Position numbers and translations under genes: made by a program
Part shown: piece after piece, positions 6,980 to 12,635 of the stretch
Layout: each line of letters starts with the position of its first letter
How positions within the stretch are numbered: position 1 is the first letter of the stretch
Notes under the pieces: model-generated
What the model was told of the DNA's origin: nothing
Seen by the model: the letters and a program-made list of their open reading frames with translations, nothing else
Database searches by the model: none
Source: Pseudonocardiales bacterium
GTDB taxonomy: Bacteria; Actinomycetota; Actinomycetes; Mycobacteriales; Pseudonocardiaceae
DNA: 12,635 nucleotides
Direction of reading: 5' to 3'
Assembly (NCBI GenBank): GCA_025465385.1
Contig: JAODNG010000456.1
Span: forward strand, 1-12,635

Positions 6980-7004
6980 CTTGCCCTTGTCCGGCGTCAG
7001 CTTC

Positions 7005-7349
7005 TCAGGCAGAGCGAGAGCGGCGACCACGCAGTTCGGTCAGTCGCTCATCCAGCAGTTCTTCGAGCTGCTGGACGCTACGCCGTTCCATAAGCATGTC
7101 CCAGTGCGTGCGCGGTGGCTTGATCTTCTTCGGCTCCGGCGCAGTACCGTCAACCAGGGTGGCCTCGTTGCCGTGCAACCGGCACTCCCAGACCATCGGT
7201 GATTCGGCATCATCGGCGAATGACACGGTGAAGTCGTGGCCCTTGGGGCAGGCGTATACCACTGATCGACGAGGAGCAAGATCATGATCGCGGTCGGTCT
7301 CGTAACTGACTGTTCCGAGCCGGCTGCCGCGAAGTACGCGATCGGCCAT
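7005..7349 (-). CDS. rbpA: RNA polymerase-binding protein RbpA
   Basis: 114 residues. RbpA is an essential or growth-promoting actinobacterial transcription factor that binds RNA polymerase and group 1/2 sigma factors and stabilises open promoter complexes. The N-terminal tail MADRVLRGSRLG, the core domain (about 28-70), the basic linker EPKKIKPPR (72-80) and the sigma-interaction domain THWDMLMERRSVQQLEELLDE (81-101) are all clear. The core keeps Cys34, His38, Cys56 and His59 (ACPKGH and WECRLHG), the zinc-type arrangement of Streptomyces RbpA. Mycobacterial RbpA lacks these residues. The ATG at 7349 has GAGGAG just upstream. The frame is open to a GTG at 7493, but the extra stretch is not RbpA-like and would run over the promoter candidate at 7409-7435. 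It sits 242 bp after the MFS gene and converges on ppm1. Confidence 0.97.
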   Translation of the reverse strand: MADRVLRGSRLGTVSYETDRDHDLAPRRSVVYACPKGHDFTVSFADDAESPMVWECRLHGNEATLVDGTAPEPKKIKPPRTHWDMLMERRSVQQLEELLDERLTELRGRRSRSA

Positions 7350-7408
7350 GGCGTCTCCTCTCTCCGGGCCAGAGACCGGGGGGTCTCCGGATCCAGCCCA
7401 TCGGGTGC

Positions 7409-7435
7409 AACGCCGAAGAAGGCCTCGGCGTTCCC
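7409..7435 (-). promoter_or_regulatory. SigR/SigH-type promoter candidate of rbpA
   Basis: Minus-strand GGGAAC (7435-7430) is followed by exactly 18 nt and then GTT (7411-7409). This matches the consensus GGAAY-N18/19-GTT of the thiol-oxidative-stress sigma factors SigR (Streptomyces) and SigH (mycobacteria). rbpA is a known SigR target in Streptomyces coelicolor. Transcription would start near 7400, giving a leader of about 50 nt. The site also carries an 8-bp inverted repeat, AACGCCGA (minus 7432-7425) and TCGGCGTT (minus 7416-7409); three pairs of it are inherent to the AAC...GTT promoter itself. Confidence 0.6.
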
Positions 7436-7524
7436 GGACGACACGTCGGCCCGGACCCGATGACATCTTCACCGTCACAAGCATCCCCCACACAGGTTGA
7501 ATCGAAGCCGCAATGTGATCTGTT

Positions 7525-7539
7525 ACCTCACGATGAGGT
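7525..7539. repeat. Perfect short palindrome ACCTCA-CGA-TGAGGT
   Basis: Six-base arms around a three-base centre, in the gap between the MFS stop and the rbpA start. It lies about 90 bp upstream of the rbpA SigR-type promoter candidate. It could be an operator or a small hairpin; no family match is claimed. Confidence 0.4.
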
Positions 7540-7567
7540 GGCCTAGATTACCCATTTGGCCTAGCCT

Positions 7568-7585
7568 CTGCGGCCCCTTCCGCAG
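7568..7585 (-). terminator. Hairpin after the MFS gene, possible terminator
   Basis: CTGCGG (7568-7573) and CCGCAG (7580-7585) form a perfect 6-bp GC-rich stem with a 6-nt loop. The hairpin begins 6 nt after the MFS stop codon on the minus strand. There is no T-run after it, which is common for actinobacterial terminators but weakens the call. It would separate the GDPD-MFS operon from rbpA. Confidence 0.42.
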
Positions 7586-7591
7586 CGGCCG

Positions 7592-8995
7592 CTAGACAAC
7601 CACCGGCTCTGAGTTACCGGCCGCGCGGATCGCTCGGCGGACCGGGACCAGCAGCACCAGCCCGAACCCGACGAGGAAGAAGGCCACCAACGACAGGATT
7701 GCAGGGCGAAAGGAGCCGGTGGCCGCCCCAATGACCCCGAAAAGTATCGGCCCCACCGTCGACGTGGCCTGCTCGCCGATCTCGTAGACCGAGAAGTACT
7801 CCGCTTCCTTGCCCGCGGGCACCAACTGGCTGAACAGCGACCGCGACAGCGCGCTGGTACCGCCCAGGACCAGCCCGATGCCCACGGCTACGGCGTAGAA
7901 CTGAAGCTCGTCGCCCGCCTGGATGAAGTAGGCCGCGACTATCACCCCGCTCCACACCAGGAGGCTGGCCAGGATTGTGCGCTTGGCGCCGATCCGGCGG
8001 GCTACCCAACCGTGCAGCAACGCGCCGAAGAACGCCACGAACTGCACCATCAGAATCGTGCTGATCAGTGTGCTGCTCGCCAGTCCCAATTCAAGATCAC
8101 CATATTGGCCGGCGACGCTGGCCACCGTGCCGATGCCGTCAGCGTAGATCAAGTAGGCCGCCAAGAAGGCGAGGGTCAGTGGATAGCTCCGCGCGTTACG
8201 TAGCGTGCCGAGGAGCTGGCTAAAGCCTCCCGTCAGCACCGATAGACCCCGCTCAGTGCCCTGCGGAGCTTGGTAGCTGCGCATCCGGGACAACGGGATG
8301 AGTGTGAAGGCAGCCCACCACAGCCCGGCGGTGACGAAGCAGACTCTTACCGCCGCCGACTCGGACAGCCCCAGCGCATCGCGTCCAAGGTAGGTCGCCA
8401 GATTGACGGCCAGCGCGATGCCGCCACCCAGAAAGCCGAAGGCCCAACCGCGGGAGGACAGCCCGTCGCGCTCATCAGCTGTGGCTATCTCCGGGAGCAC
8501 CGAGTAGTAGATGACCACCGATGCGTAGTAGCCGGTGGTCGCGACGATGAACAGCGCGACGCCGAGTCGCCAGTTGGTTCCGGTCACCAGCGCGAGCAGG
8601 GCGGTCGCGCCCGCCCCGGTGAAGGCGAACACCCCGAGCATCCGCCGTTTGTGCTGGGTGCGGTCGGCGATCGCGCCAACCAGCGGTAGTACCAGTACCT
8701 GCAGAAGCGTCGATGCCGCCAGTAGGTAGTCGAACAGTGAACCGGCCGGAAATGCCCAGCCGAACAGCGAGATGTCACAGTCGACCAGGGCGTTGCGGGT
8801 CAGGCAGGTCTGTCCGGCACCGAGCGCGTCGTTGCGCGCCACCGTGGTGAGGTAGATCGAAAGGAACACGGTGATGACCGAGGTGGGAAACACCGAATTC
8901 GCCCAGTCATACCAGCACCAGGCGCGTTGATCACGGTGGCGAGCGGTCTCATCCAGCGCGCCACCGGGGGAGGGCTGGATTGTCGGCTCGCTCAC
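7592..8995 (-). CDS. MFS transporter, UMF1/Atg22-like family
   Basis: 467 residues from the GTG at 8995. A twelve-helix major-facilitator membrane transporter. The family signature WYDWANSVF occurs at about residues 28-36, followed by PLVGAIADRTQHKRRML (the MFS loop 2-3 motif), VVIYYSVLPEIATADERDGLSSRGWAFGFLGGG, the second-half motif VARRIGAKRTI, and LGGTSALSRSLFSQLVPAGKEAEYFSVYEIG, which is characteristic of UMF1 proteins. The substrate is unknown; in fungi the related Atg22 exports vacuolar amino acids, which should not be transferred uncritically. GGAAGG lies 7 nt upstream of the chosen start; an in-frame GTG at 9013 would add six residues and has no ribosome-binding site. It begins 42 bp after the GDPD stop, so the two are probably co-transcribed. 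A hairpin follows the stop. Confidence 0.92.
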   Translation of the reverse strand: MSEPTIQPSPGGALDETARHRDQRAWCWYDWANSVFPTSVITVFLSIYLTTVARNDALGAGQTCLTRNALVDCDISLFGWAFPAGSLFDYLLAASTLLQVLVLPLVGAIADRTQHKRRMLGVFAFTGAGATALLALVTGTNWRLGVALFIVATTGYYASVVIYYSVLPEIATADERDGLSSRGWAFGFLGGGIALAVNLATYLGRDALGLSESAAVRVCFVTAGLWWAAFTLIPLSRMRSYQAPQGTERGLSVLTGGFSQLLGTLRNARSYPLTLAFLAAYLIYADGIGTVASVAGQYGDLELGLASSTLISTILMVQFVAFFGALLHGWVARRIGAKRTILASLLVWSGVIVAAYFIQAGDELQFYAVAVGIGLVLGGTSALSRSLFSQLVPAGKEAEYFSVYEIGEQATSTVGPILFGVIGAATGSFRPAILSLVAFFLVGFGLVLLVPVRRAIRAAGNSEPVVV

Positions 8996-9037
8996 AGCAC
9001 CGCCTTCCGTCACCGCGGCGCACTCTATGGTGTCGCA

Positions 9038-9862
9038 CTACTGAGCTTGGGCGGCTGCGCCCGGCCATACCCCGCGGACGCGCAGCACGTCGCGCAGCAC
9101 GTCGGGTCGATCGGTGATCAGGCCGTCGACGCCGAGATCGAGCAGGGCCTGCATCTCGGCTGCCCGGTCGACGGTCCAGGCGTGTACCTCCAGACCACGG
9201 CGATGCGCGCAACGCACCAACGCCCGGTCAACCACCCGCACTCCGCACATCCGCACCGGCAGTTGGGCCAACCTGCCGCGGATCGGCATCGTGGCGGCAT
9301 TTCGCGCACCGCGCAGTGACAACGACACTGATCGCAGCCGCAGCGCTACGGCCGATGCAGTGCCCATCGACGTCAGCAGTCTGGGTCCGGCGGCGGCCCG
9401 CAACCGCTGCAGCCGGGCCTCGGAGAACGACGCGAGGCACACCCGGTCCCACCCGCGAGTGCGATGCAACAGGTCCAGCACCGGCCCGACCGCCGAGTCC
9501 ACCTTGACATCGATGTTGAACAACGTGCCCGGGAGCTCTTCGAACAGATCAACCAGCCGGCAGATCGGCTCTCGACCGGCCACCCGGGCGGTTCTCACCG
9601 CTGCCCAGTCCAGCTTCTCGATCTCACCAGAACCATCGGTGGTGCGGTCCAGCGTCGCGTCGTGAATGACCACGACCACACCGTCCCGGGTGGCGCGAAC
9701 ATCGGTCTCCAGGTAGCGGTAGCCTTCCGCAACGGCGCGGCGGAATGCGGCCAGTGAGCTCTCCATGCCGGCAAGCTCGCCGAGATGCCAACCGCGGTGC
9801 GCGAACGCCCGGGGAAACGGCCCGTCCAGGAACGGGTGCCGGGGCGAGACCACGTTCGCCAT
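9038..9862 (-). CDS. Glycerophosphodiester phosphodiesterase family protein
   Basis: 274 residues. GDPD enzymes hydrolyse glycerophosphodiesters to glycerol-3-phosphate and an alcohol, typically in phospholipid turnover. The TIM-barrel signature residues are present: AHRG with His22/Arg23, Glu34, LETDVRAT with Glu52/Asp54, and HDATLDRTTDG with His67/Asp68. FNIDVK replaces the usual NIEIK, a conservative change. The C-terminal half has EVHAWTVD and GVDGLITDRPDVLRDVL, as expected. There is no signal peptide, so it is probably cytoplasmic. The ATG at 9862 was chosen because family members begin shortly before HPFLDGPFPRAFAHRG; it has no clear Shine-Dalgarno. The frame is open further upstream to 10114, but that would run antisense into glcD and lacks family sequence. 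The MFS gene follows after 42 bp. Confidence 0.91.
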   Translation of the reverse strand: MANVVSPRHPFLDGPFPRAFAHRGWHLGELAGMESSLAAFRRAVAEGYRYLETDVRATRDGVVVVIHDATLDRTTDGSGEIEKLDWAAVRTARVAGREPICRLVDLFEELPGTLFNIDVKVDSAVGPVLDLLHRTRGWDRVCLASFSEARLQRLRAAAGPRLLTSMGTASAVALRLRSVSLSLRGARNAATMPIRGRLAQLPVRMCGVRVVDRALVRCAHRRGLEVHAWTVDRAAEMQALLDLGVDGLITDRPDVLRDVLRVRGVWPGAAAQAQ

Positions 9863-9863
9863 T

Positions 9864-9908
9864 GTGCCGACATCGATCGACGTCGTGAACTCAACAGTGC
9901 CAACATCG
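9864..9908. repeat. Direct repeat and near-palindrome at the GDPD start
   Basis: GTGCCGACATCG (9864-9875) recurs as GTGCCAACATCG (9897-9908), eleven of twelve bases identical and 33 bp apart, about three helical turns. GACATCGATCGACGTC (9869-9884) is a palindrome with seven of eight pairs matched. Both lie immediately upstream of the GDPD start in the 151-bp gap divergent to glcD. They may form an operator for a repressor of the GDPD-MFS operon. Confidence 0.35.
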
Positions 9909-9948
9909 GAGTGCGGCGCGAACGTTCGGGTGTCCAGTTCACGACGCA

Positions 9949-9976
9949 GGGAATCACTGAGCTGCGACACTAGGTT
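9949..9976 (+). promoter_or_regulatory. SigR/SigH-like or housekeeping promoter candidate of glcDE
   Basis: GGGAAT (9949-9954) is followed after 19 nt by GTT (9974-9976), within the spacing allowed for SigR/SigH promoters. The same place also reads as a housekeeping -10, TAGGTT (9971-9976), without a good TTGNNN box. Transcription would start near 9984, about 30 nt before the glcD ATG. Confidence 0.33.
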
Positions 9977-10013
9977 GGGATAGCCGTGCGGATCCGGGCC
10001 AGGGGAGTGGGCG

Positions 10014-11489
10014 ATGACGACGTATGAGGGCACCGGGTTAGAGCTGCTCGCTGCCGAGTTCGCCGCGCTGCTCGGGCCTGCTGCGGTGATTACCGACCGG
10101 CAACGCCTGCGCACCTACGAGTGTGACGGGCTGGCGCAATATCGCGTGGTACCGGGGCTCGTGGTGCTACCGGAGTCGGCCGAGCAGATCGCCGCAGTGG
10201 TCCGGGCCTGCGCTGCCGCGAAGGTGCCGTTCGTGGCCCGCGGCTCCGGTACCGGGTTGTCCGGCGGCGCGCTGCCACACGCGCAGGGAGTCTTGATCGT
10301 GACCTCCCGGATGCGCCGGATCCTGGAGGTCGATCCCGCCAACGAGCGCGCGATCGTGGAGCCGGGTGTGATCAATCTCGACGTCACGAGGGCTGCCGCG
10401 TCGCAGGGCTGGTACTTCGCGCCAGATCCGTCCAGCCAACAGATCTGCTCGGTGGGTGGCAACGTCGCGGAGAACTCCGGTGGGGCGCACTGCCTGAAGT
10501 ACGGGTTCACGACCCACCACGTGCTGGGCGTCGAGGTGGTCACCCCGGACGGGGAGCTGGTGTGGCTGGGTGGCACAACTCGCGATGCGCCCGGATATGA
10601 CCTGCTCGGTGCGTTCGTGGGCAGCGAGGGCACTCTGGGGATCGCTACCAAGATCGCGGTGCGGCTGTTGCGGGACCCGGAGTCGGTACGCTGCCTGCTC
10701 GCCGCCTTCCCCGGCGTGGACGAGGCAGGTACCGCGGTGTCGGAGATCATCGCCGGCGGCGTCACTCCGGCAGCTATCGAGATGATGGACGCATTGGCGA
10801 TCGAGGCGGCCGAGGCGGCGGTGGCTTGCGGGTACCCCGAGGGCGCCGGTGCGGTACTCATCGTCGAGCTGGACGGTCCGGTCGCCGAGGTTGACCACAC
10901 CTTCGCTGCCGTGCAACGGCGCTGTACCGATGCGGGCGCCTTCGAGATCCGGGTCGCCCGCGACGCTGCCCAGCGCGCGCTGTTCTGGAAAGGCCGCAAG
11001 TCCGCGTTCGCCGCAGTAGGCCGGATCAGCCCTGACTACATCGTTCAAGATGGGGTGATCCCAAGAACAGCGTTGCCGGCAGTGCTGCGCAAGATCGCCG
11101 CGCTGTCGGCCGGTACCGGAATCCGGGTAGCCAACGTCTTCCACGCCGGGGATGGCAACCTGCACCCGCTGGTTCTGTTCGACGAGGCTGAACCCGGCGA
11201 GGCGCAGGCCGCCGAGGAGGTCTCGGGGGCGATCCTCGACCTGTGCATCGAATACGGTGGCTCGATCACCGGCGAGCACGGCGTCGGCTCGGACAAAGCT
11301 CGATACATGCCGCGGATGTTCACCGCTGAGGACCTGGACACCATGCAGCGACTGCGCTGCGCCTTCGATCCCGCCGGGGTGTGCAACCCCGGCAAGGTAT
11401 TCCCCACTCCCCGGCTGTGTGGGGAAGTGCCGGGCAAGCACAAGGGTGTGCATCCGCTGCAAGCCGCCGGCCTGGCCGAGCAATTCTGA
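10014..11489 (+). CDS. glcD: Glycolate oxidase subunit GlcD, FAD-linked oxidase
   Basis: 491 residues, the usual length for GlcD. It oxidises glycolate (or a related 2-hydroxy acid) to glyoxylate using FAD, with GlcE and the iron-sulphur subunit GlcF passing electrons to the respiratory chain. The vanillyl-alcohol-oxidase-type FAD domain shows VARGSGTGLSGGALP (74-88), DPSSQQICSVGGNVAENSGG (about 139-158) and FVGSEGTLGIATKIAVRLL. The C-terminal cap has HAGDGNLHP (His377, Asp380, His384), GEHGVG (420-425) and the ending FDPAGVCNPGKVFP. The ATG at 10014 has AGGGGAG (10001-10007) with 6-nt spacing. The stop overlaps the glcE start by one base (TGATG). D-lactate dehydrogenases share this fold, but the following glcE supports glycolate oxidase. 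Confidence 0.93.
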   Translation: MTTYEGTGLELLAAEFAALLGPAAVITDRQRLRTYECDGLAQYRVVPGLVVLPESAEQIAAVVRACAAAKVPFVARGSGTGLSGGALPHAQGVLIVTSRMRRILEVDPANERAIVEPGVINLDVTRAAASQGWYFAPDPSSQQICSVGGNVAENSGGAHCLKYGFTTHHVLGVEVVTPDGELVWLGGTTRDAPGYDLLGAFVGSEGTLGIATKIAVRLLRDPESVRCLLAAFPGVDEAGTAVSEIIAGGVTPAAIEMMDALAIEAAEAAVACGYPEGAGAVLIVELDGPVAEVDHTFAAVQRRCTDAGAFEIRVARDAAQRALFWKGRKSAFAAVGRISPDYIVQDGVIPRTALPAVLRKIAALSAGTGIRVANVFHAGDGNLHPLVLFDEAEPGEAQAAEEVSGAILDLCIEYGGSITGEHGVGSDKARYMPRMFTAEDLDTMQRLRCAFDPAGVCNPGKVFPTPRLCGEVPGKHKGVHPLQAAGLAEQF

Positions 11490-12635
11490 TGGTCACCTCC
11501 ACAATCGGTGGGTTGCGGGCGGCCTGCGAGGACGTGACGCAGGCCACGCCCGGCGACACGGTGGATGGGGTCCCGGCGCGCTGGGTGGCCCGTCCCGGGA
11601 ACACCGAGGAGGTCGCGGGGGTGCTGCACGCGGCGGCCGGGCTGGGGCTGCGAATGGTCGCGCGAGGCAGCGGCAGCCGGCTGGCCTGGGGCGTCGCGCC
11701 GACCGCTGTGGACCTGATCGTGGACACCAGCCGGATGGCCGCGGTACTCGCCCATGCCGCTGGTGATCTGGTCGTCACCGTACAGGCCGGCGTGCCGATG
11801 GGCGCCCTCCAGCGCGCATTGGCCCCGCACCGACAGCGGCTGGCGCTTGATTATGCCAATCCTGGGGGCACTATCGGGGGCACCATCGCTACCGCCGCGT
11901 CTGGTCCACTGCGCTACCGGTATGGCTCAGTGCGCGATCTACTCATCGGCATCACTGTGGTGCTCGCCGACGGCAGCGTTGCTCGCTCCGGAGGCAAGGT
12001 GGTGAAGAACGTCGCCGGTTACGACCTAGGCAAGCTCTACACCGGCTCGCTCGGCACGCTCGGACTGATCACCGAGGCGGTGTTCCGGCTGCATCCGCTG
12101 CCCGAAGCGAGGCGTTGGATCACCGTGCCAGCTGCCGACGCGGCGCGCGCCGCGGCCGCTATCGCCGCGATCCGGTGGTCTCAACATGACCCGGTGGCCC
12201 TCGAAGTGGACCGCACGGCGCGGGGTGGCCCAGTGACCGTGGCGACCGCTGTCGAGGGTGTCGCAGCGGGCATCGGTGCCCGCGCCGACGCCGTCGCCGA
12301 CCTGGTCGGCTCGGCGGCCGGGACGCCGGCCACGGTGAGCGAGCGGCCACCGGACTGGTGGGGCCTTGCGCCGCATCCGCCGCAGGGTCCCGCCGCGACG
12401 GTCACCTGCGAACCCACCGGGCTGGCTGACCTGCTCGGCGCCGCCCCTGGTGCACTGCGTGGCAGTGCCGGGGCCGGCGTACTCGTCGCCGGCCTGGATG
12501 ACGGTGACCGGTTGGGTGCCGAGCTGGCACAGCTACGCGAGATTACTCACCGGCACGGCGGCAGCACGGTGCTGCGCTGCGCGCCTATGAAGCGCAAAGT
12601 CAATCTTGATGTGTGGGGGCCGGTGCCCGCACTGG
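11489..12635 (+). CDS. glcE: Glycolate oxidase subunit GlcE, FAD-binding (3' end beyond window)
   Basis: The reading frame starts at the ATG overlapping the glcD stop and stays open for 382 codons to the window edge, near the expected end of a GlcE protein. It is the second FAD-binding subunit of the glycolate oxidase complex. Signatures are ARWVARPGNTEEVAGVL (about 30-46), the FAD loop MVARGSGSRLAWG (56-68), YANPGGTIGGTIATAASGPLR (about 121-141), RYGSVRDLLIGITVVLADG and KNVAGYDLGKLYTGSLGTLGLITEAVFRLHPLPEA (about 173-207). These are typical GlcE sequences and are shorter than the matching GlcD parts. The tail RCAPMKRKVNLDVWG resembles the end region of the family. glcF is expected to follow outside the window. 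No frameshift was seen. Confidence 0.92.
   Translation, partial: MVTSTIGGLRAACEDVTQATPGDTVDGVPARWVARPGNTEEVAGVLHAAAGLGLRMVARGSGSRLAWGVAPTAVDLIVDTSRMAAVLAHAAGDLVVTVQAGVPMGALQRALAPHRQRLALDYANPGGTIGGTIATAASGPLRYRYGSVRDLLIGITVVLADGSVARSGGKVVKNVAGYDLGKLYTGSLGTLGLITEAVFRLHPLPEARRWITVPAADAARAAAAIAAIRWSQHDPVALEVDRTARGGPVTVATAVEGVAAGIGARADAVADLVGSAAGTPATVSERPPDWWGLAPHPPQGPAATVTCEPTGLADLLGAAPGALRGSAGAGVLVAGLDDGDRLGAELAQLREITHRHGGSTVLRCAPMKRKVNLDVWGPVPAL

Noticed and set aside
6980..7004. Bidirectional terminator between ppm1 and rbpA
   Set aside because: The 25-bp gap holds no stem of useful length; only partial AGCTT/AAGCTG similarity was found.
7350..7493. In-frame upstream extension of RbpA from a GTG
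   Set aside because: No RbpA similarity, crosses the promoter candidate, and the ATG at 7349 has a good ribosome-binding site and the classic MADRVLRGSRLG start.
7514..7532. CRP-like TGTGA...TCACG site upstream of rbpA
   Set aside because: The half-sites are separated by nine bases instead of six, so it does not fit a CRP/Cmr operator.
10167..11483. 438-codon open frame on the minus strand
   Set aside because: Lies wholly antisense to glcD, which has every family motif; the translation has no recognisable domain and is a high-GC shadow.
1..12635. CRISPR array, tRNA, rRNA, insertion sequence or defence system
   Set aside because: No regularly spaced repeats, transposase motifs, terminal inverted repeats, tRNA arms or defence-gene domains were seen on either strand.

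Overview
High-GC actinobacterial chromosome fragment. The order FxsA – amidohydrolase – Lnt – Ppm1 / RbpA – UMF1-type MFS – GDPD is a conserved actinobacterial neighbourhood, known best around rbpA and ppm1 in mycobacteria and relatives. RbpA here keeps Cys34/His38/Cys56/His59, the zinc-type core of Streptomyces and Pseudonocardiaceae-like lineages. Mycobacterium, Rhodococcus and Nocardia RbpA have lost it. I therefore favour a Pseudonocardiaceae-like or related actinobacterium over Mycobacterium itself; the species cannot be fixed from the window.

Left block (1-2181, all minus strand): the 5' end of an operon for an 'actinobacterial-type' group 1h [NiFe] hydrogenase, a high-affinity H2-scavenging enzyme. 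Transcription order is SIS-domain protein B (2181-1561), HypC-like chaperone (1564-1313), SIS-domain protein A (1316-528), hydrogenase small subunit (520 to beyond position 1). Two consecutive stop/start overlaps of ATGA type and a 7-nt gap make this a tightly coupled unit. The two SIS proteins look like GmhA (phosphoheptose isomerase) paralogues with complementary losses: A keeps the phosphosugar loops but lacks two metal/catalytic residues; B keeps those residues but has lost the phosphate-binding loops. This is the least explained system in the window and my main candidate for undescribed biology.

Intergenic 2182-2515: divergent promoter region with a weak sigma-70-like promoter candidate for the hydrogenase operon.

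Middle block (2516-6979, plus strand): FxsA, a YtcJ-like amidohydrolase, then Lnt (GTG start overlapping the amidohydrolase stop) and Ppm1. Lnt N-acylates lipoproteins and Ppm1 makes polyprenol-phosphate-mannose for lipoglycan and glycoprotein mannosylation. The two overlap by 125 bp in different frames, around a C6 tract followed by a strong Shine-Dalgarno. This is the split counterpart of the fused M. tuberculosis Ppm1.

Convergent block (9862-7005, minus strand): GDPD phosphodiesterase and a UMF1 MFS transporter (likely one operon), a hairpin, then RbpA, which appears to have its own SigR/SigH-type promoter (GGGAAC-N18-GTT).

Right block (10014-12635, plus strand): glcD and glcE, coding glycolate oxidase FAD subunits, overlapping by one base. 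glcE runs off the window and glcF would be expected next.

No tRNA, rRNA, CRISPR array, insertion sequence or phage gene was seen.
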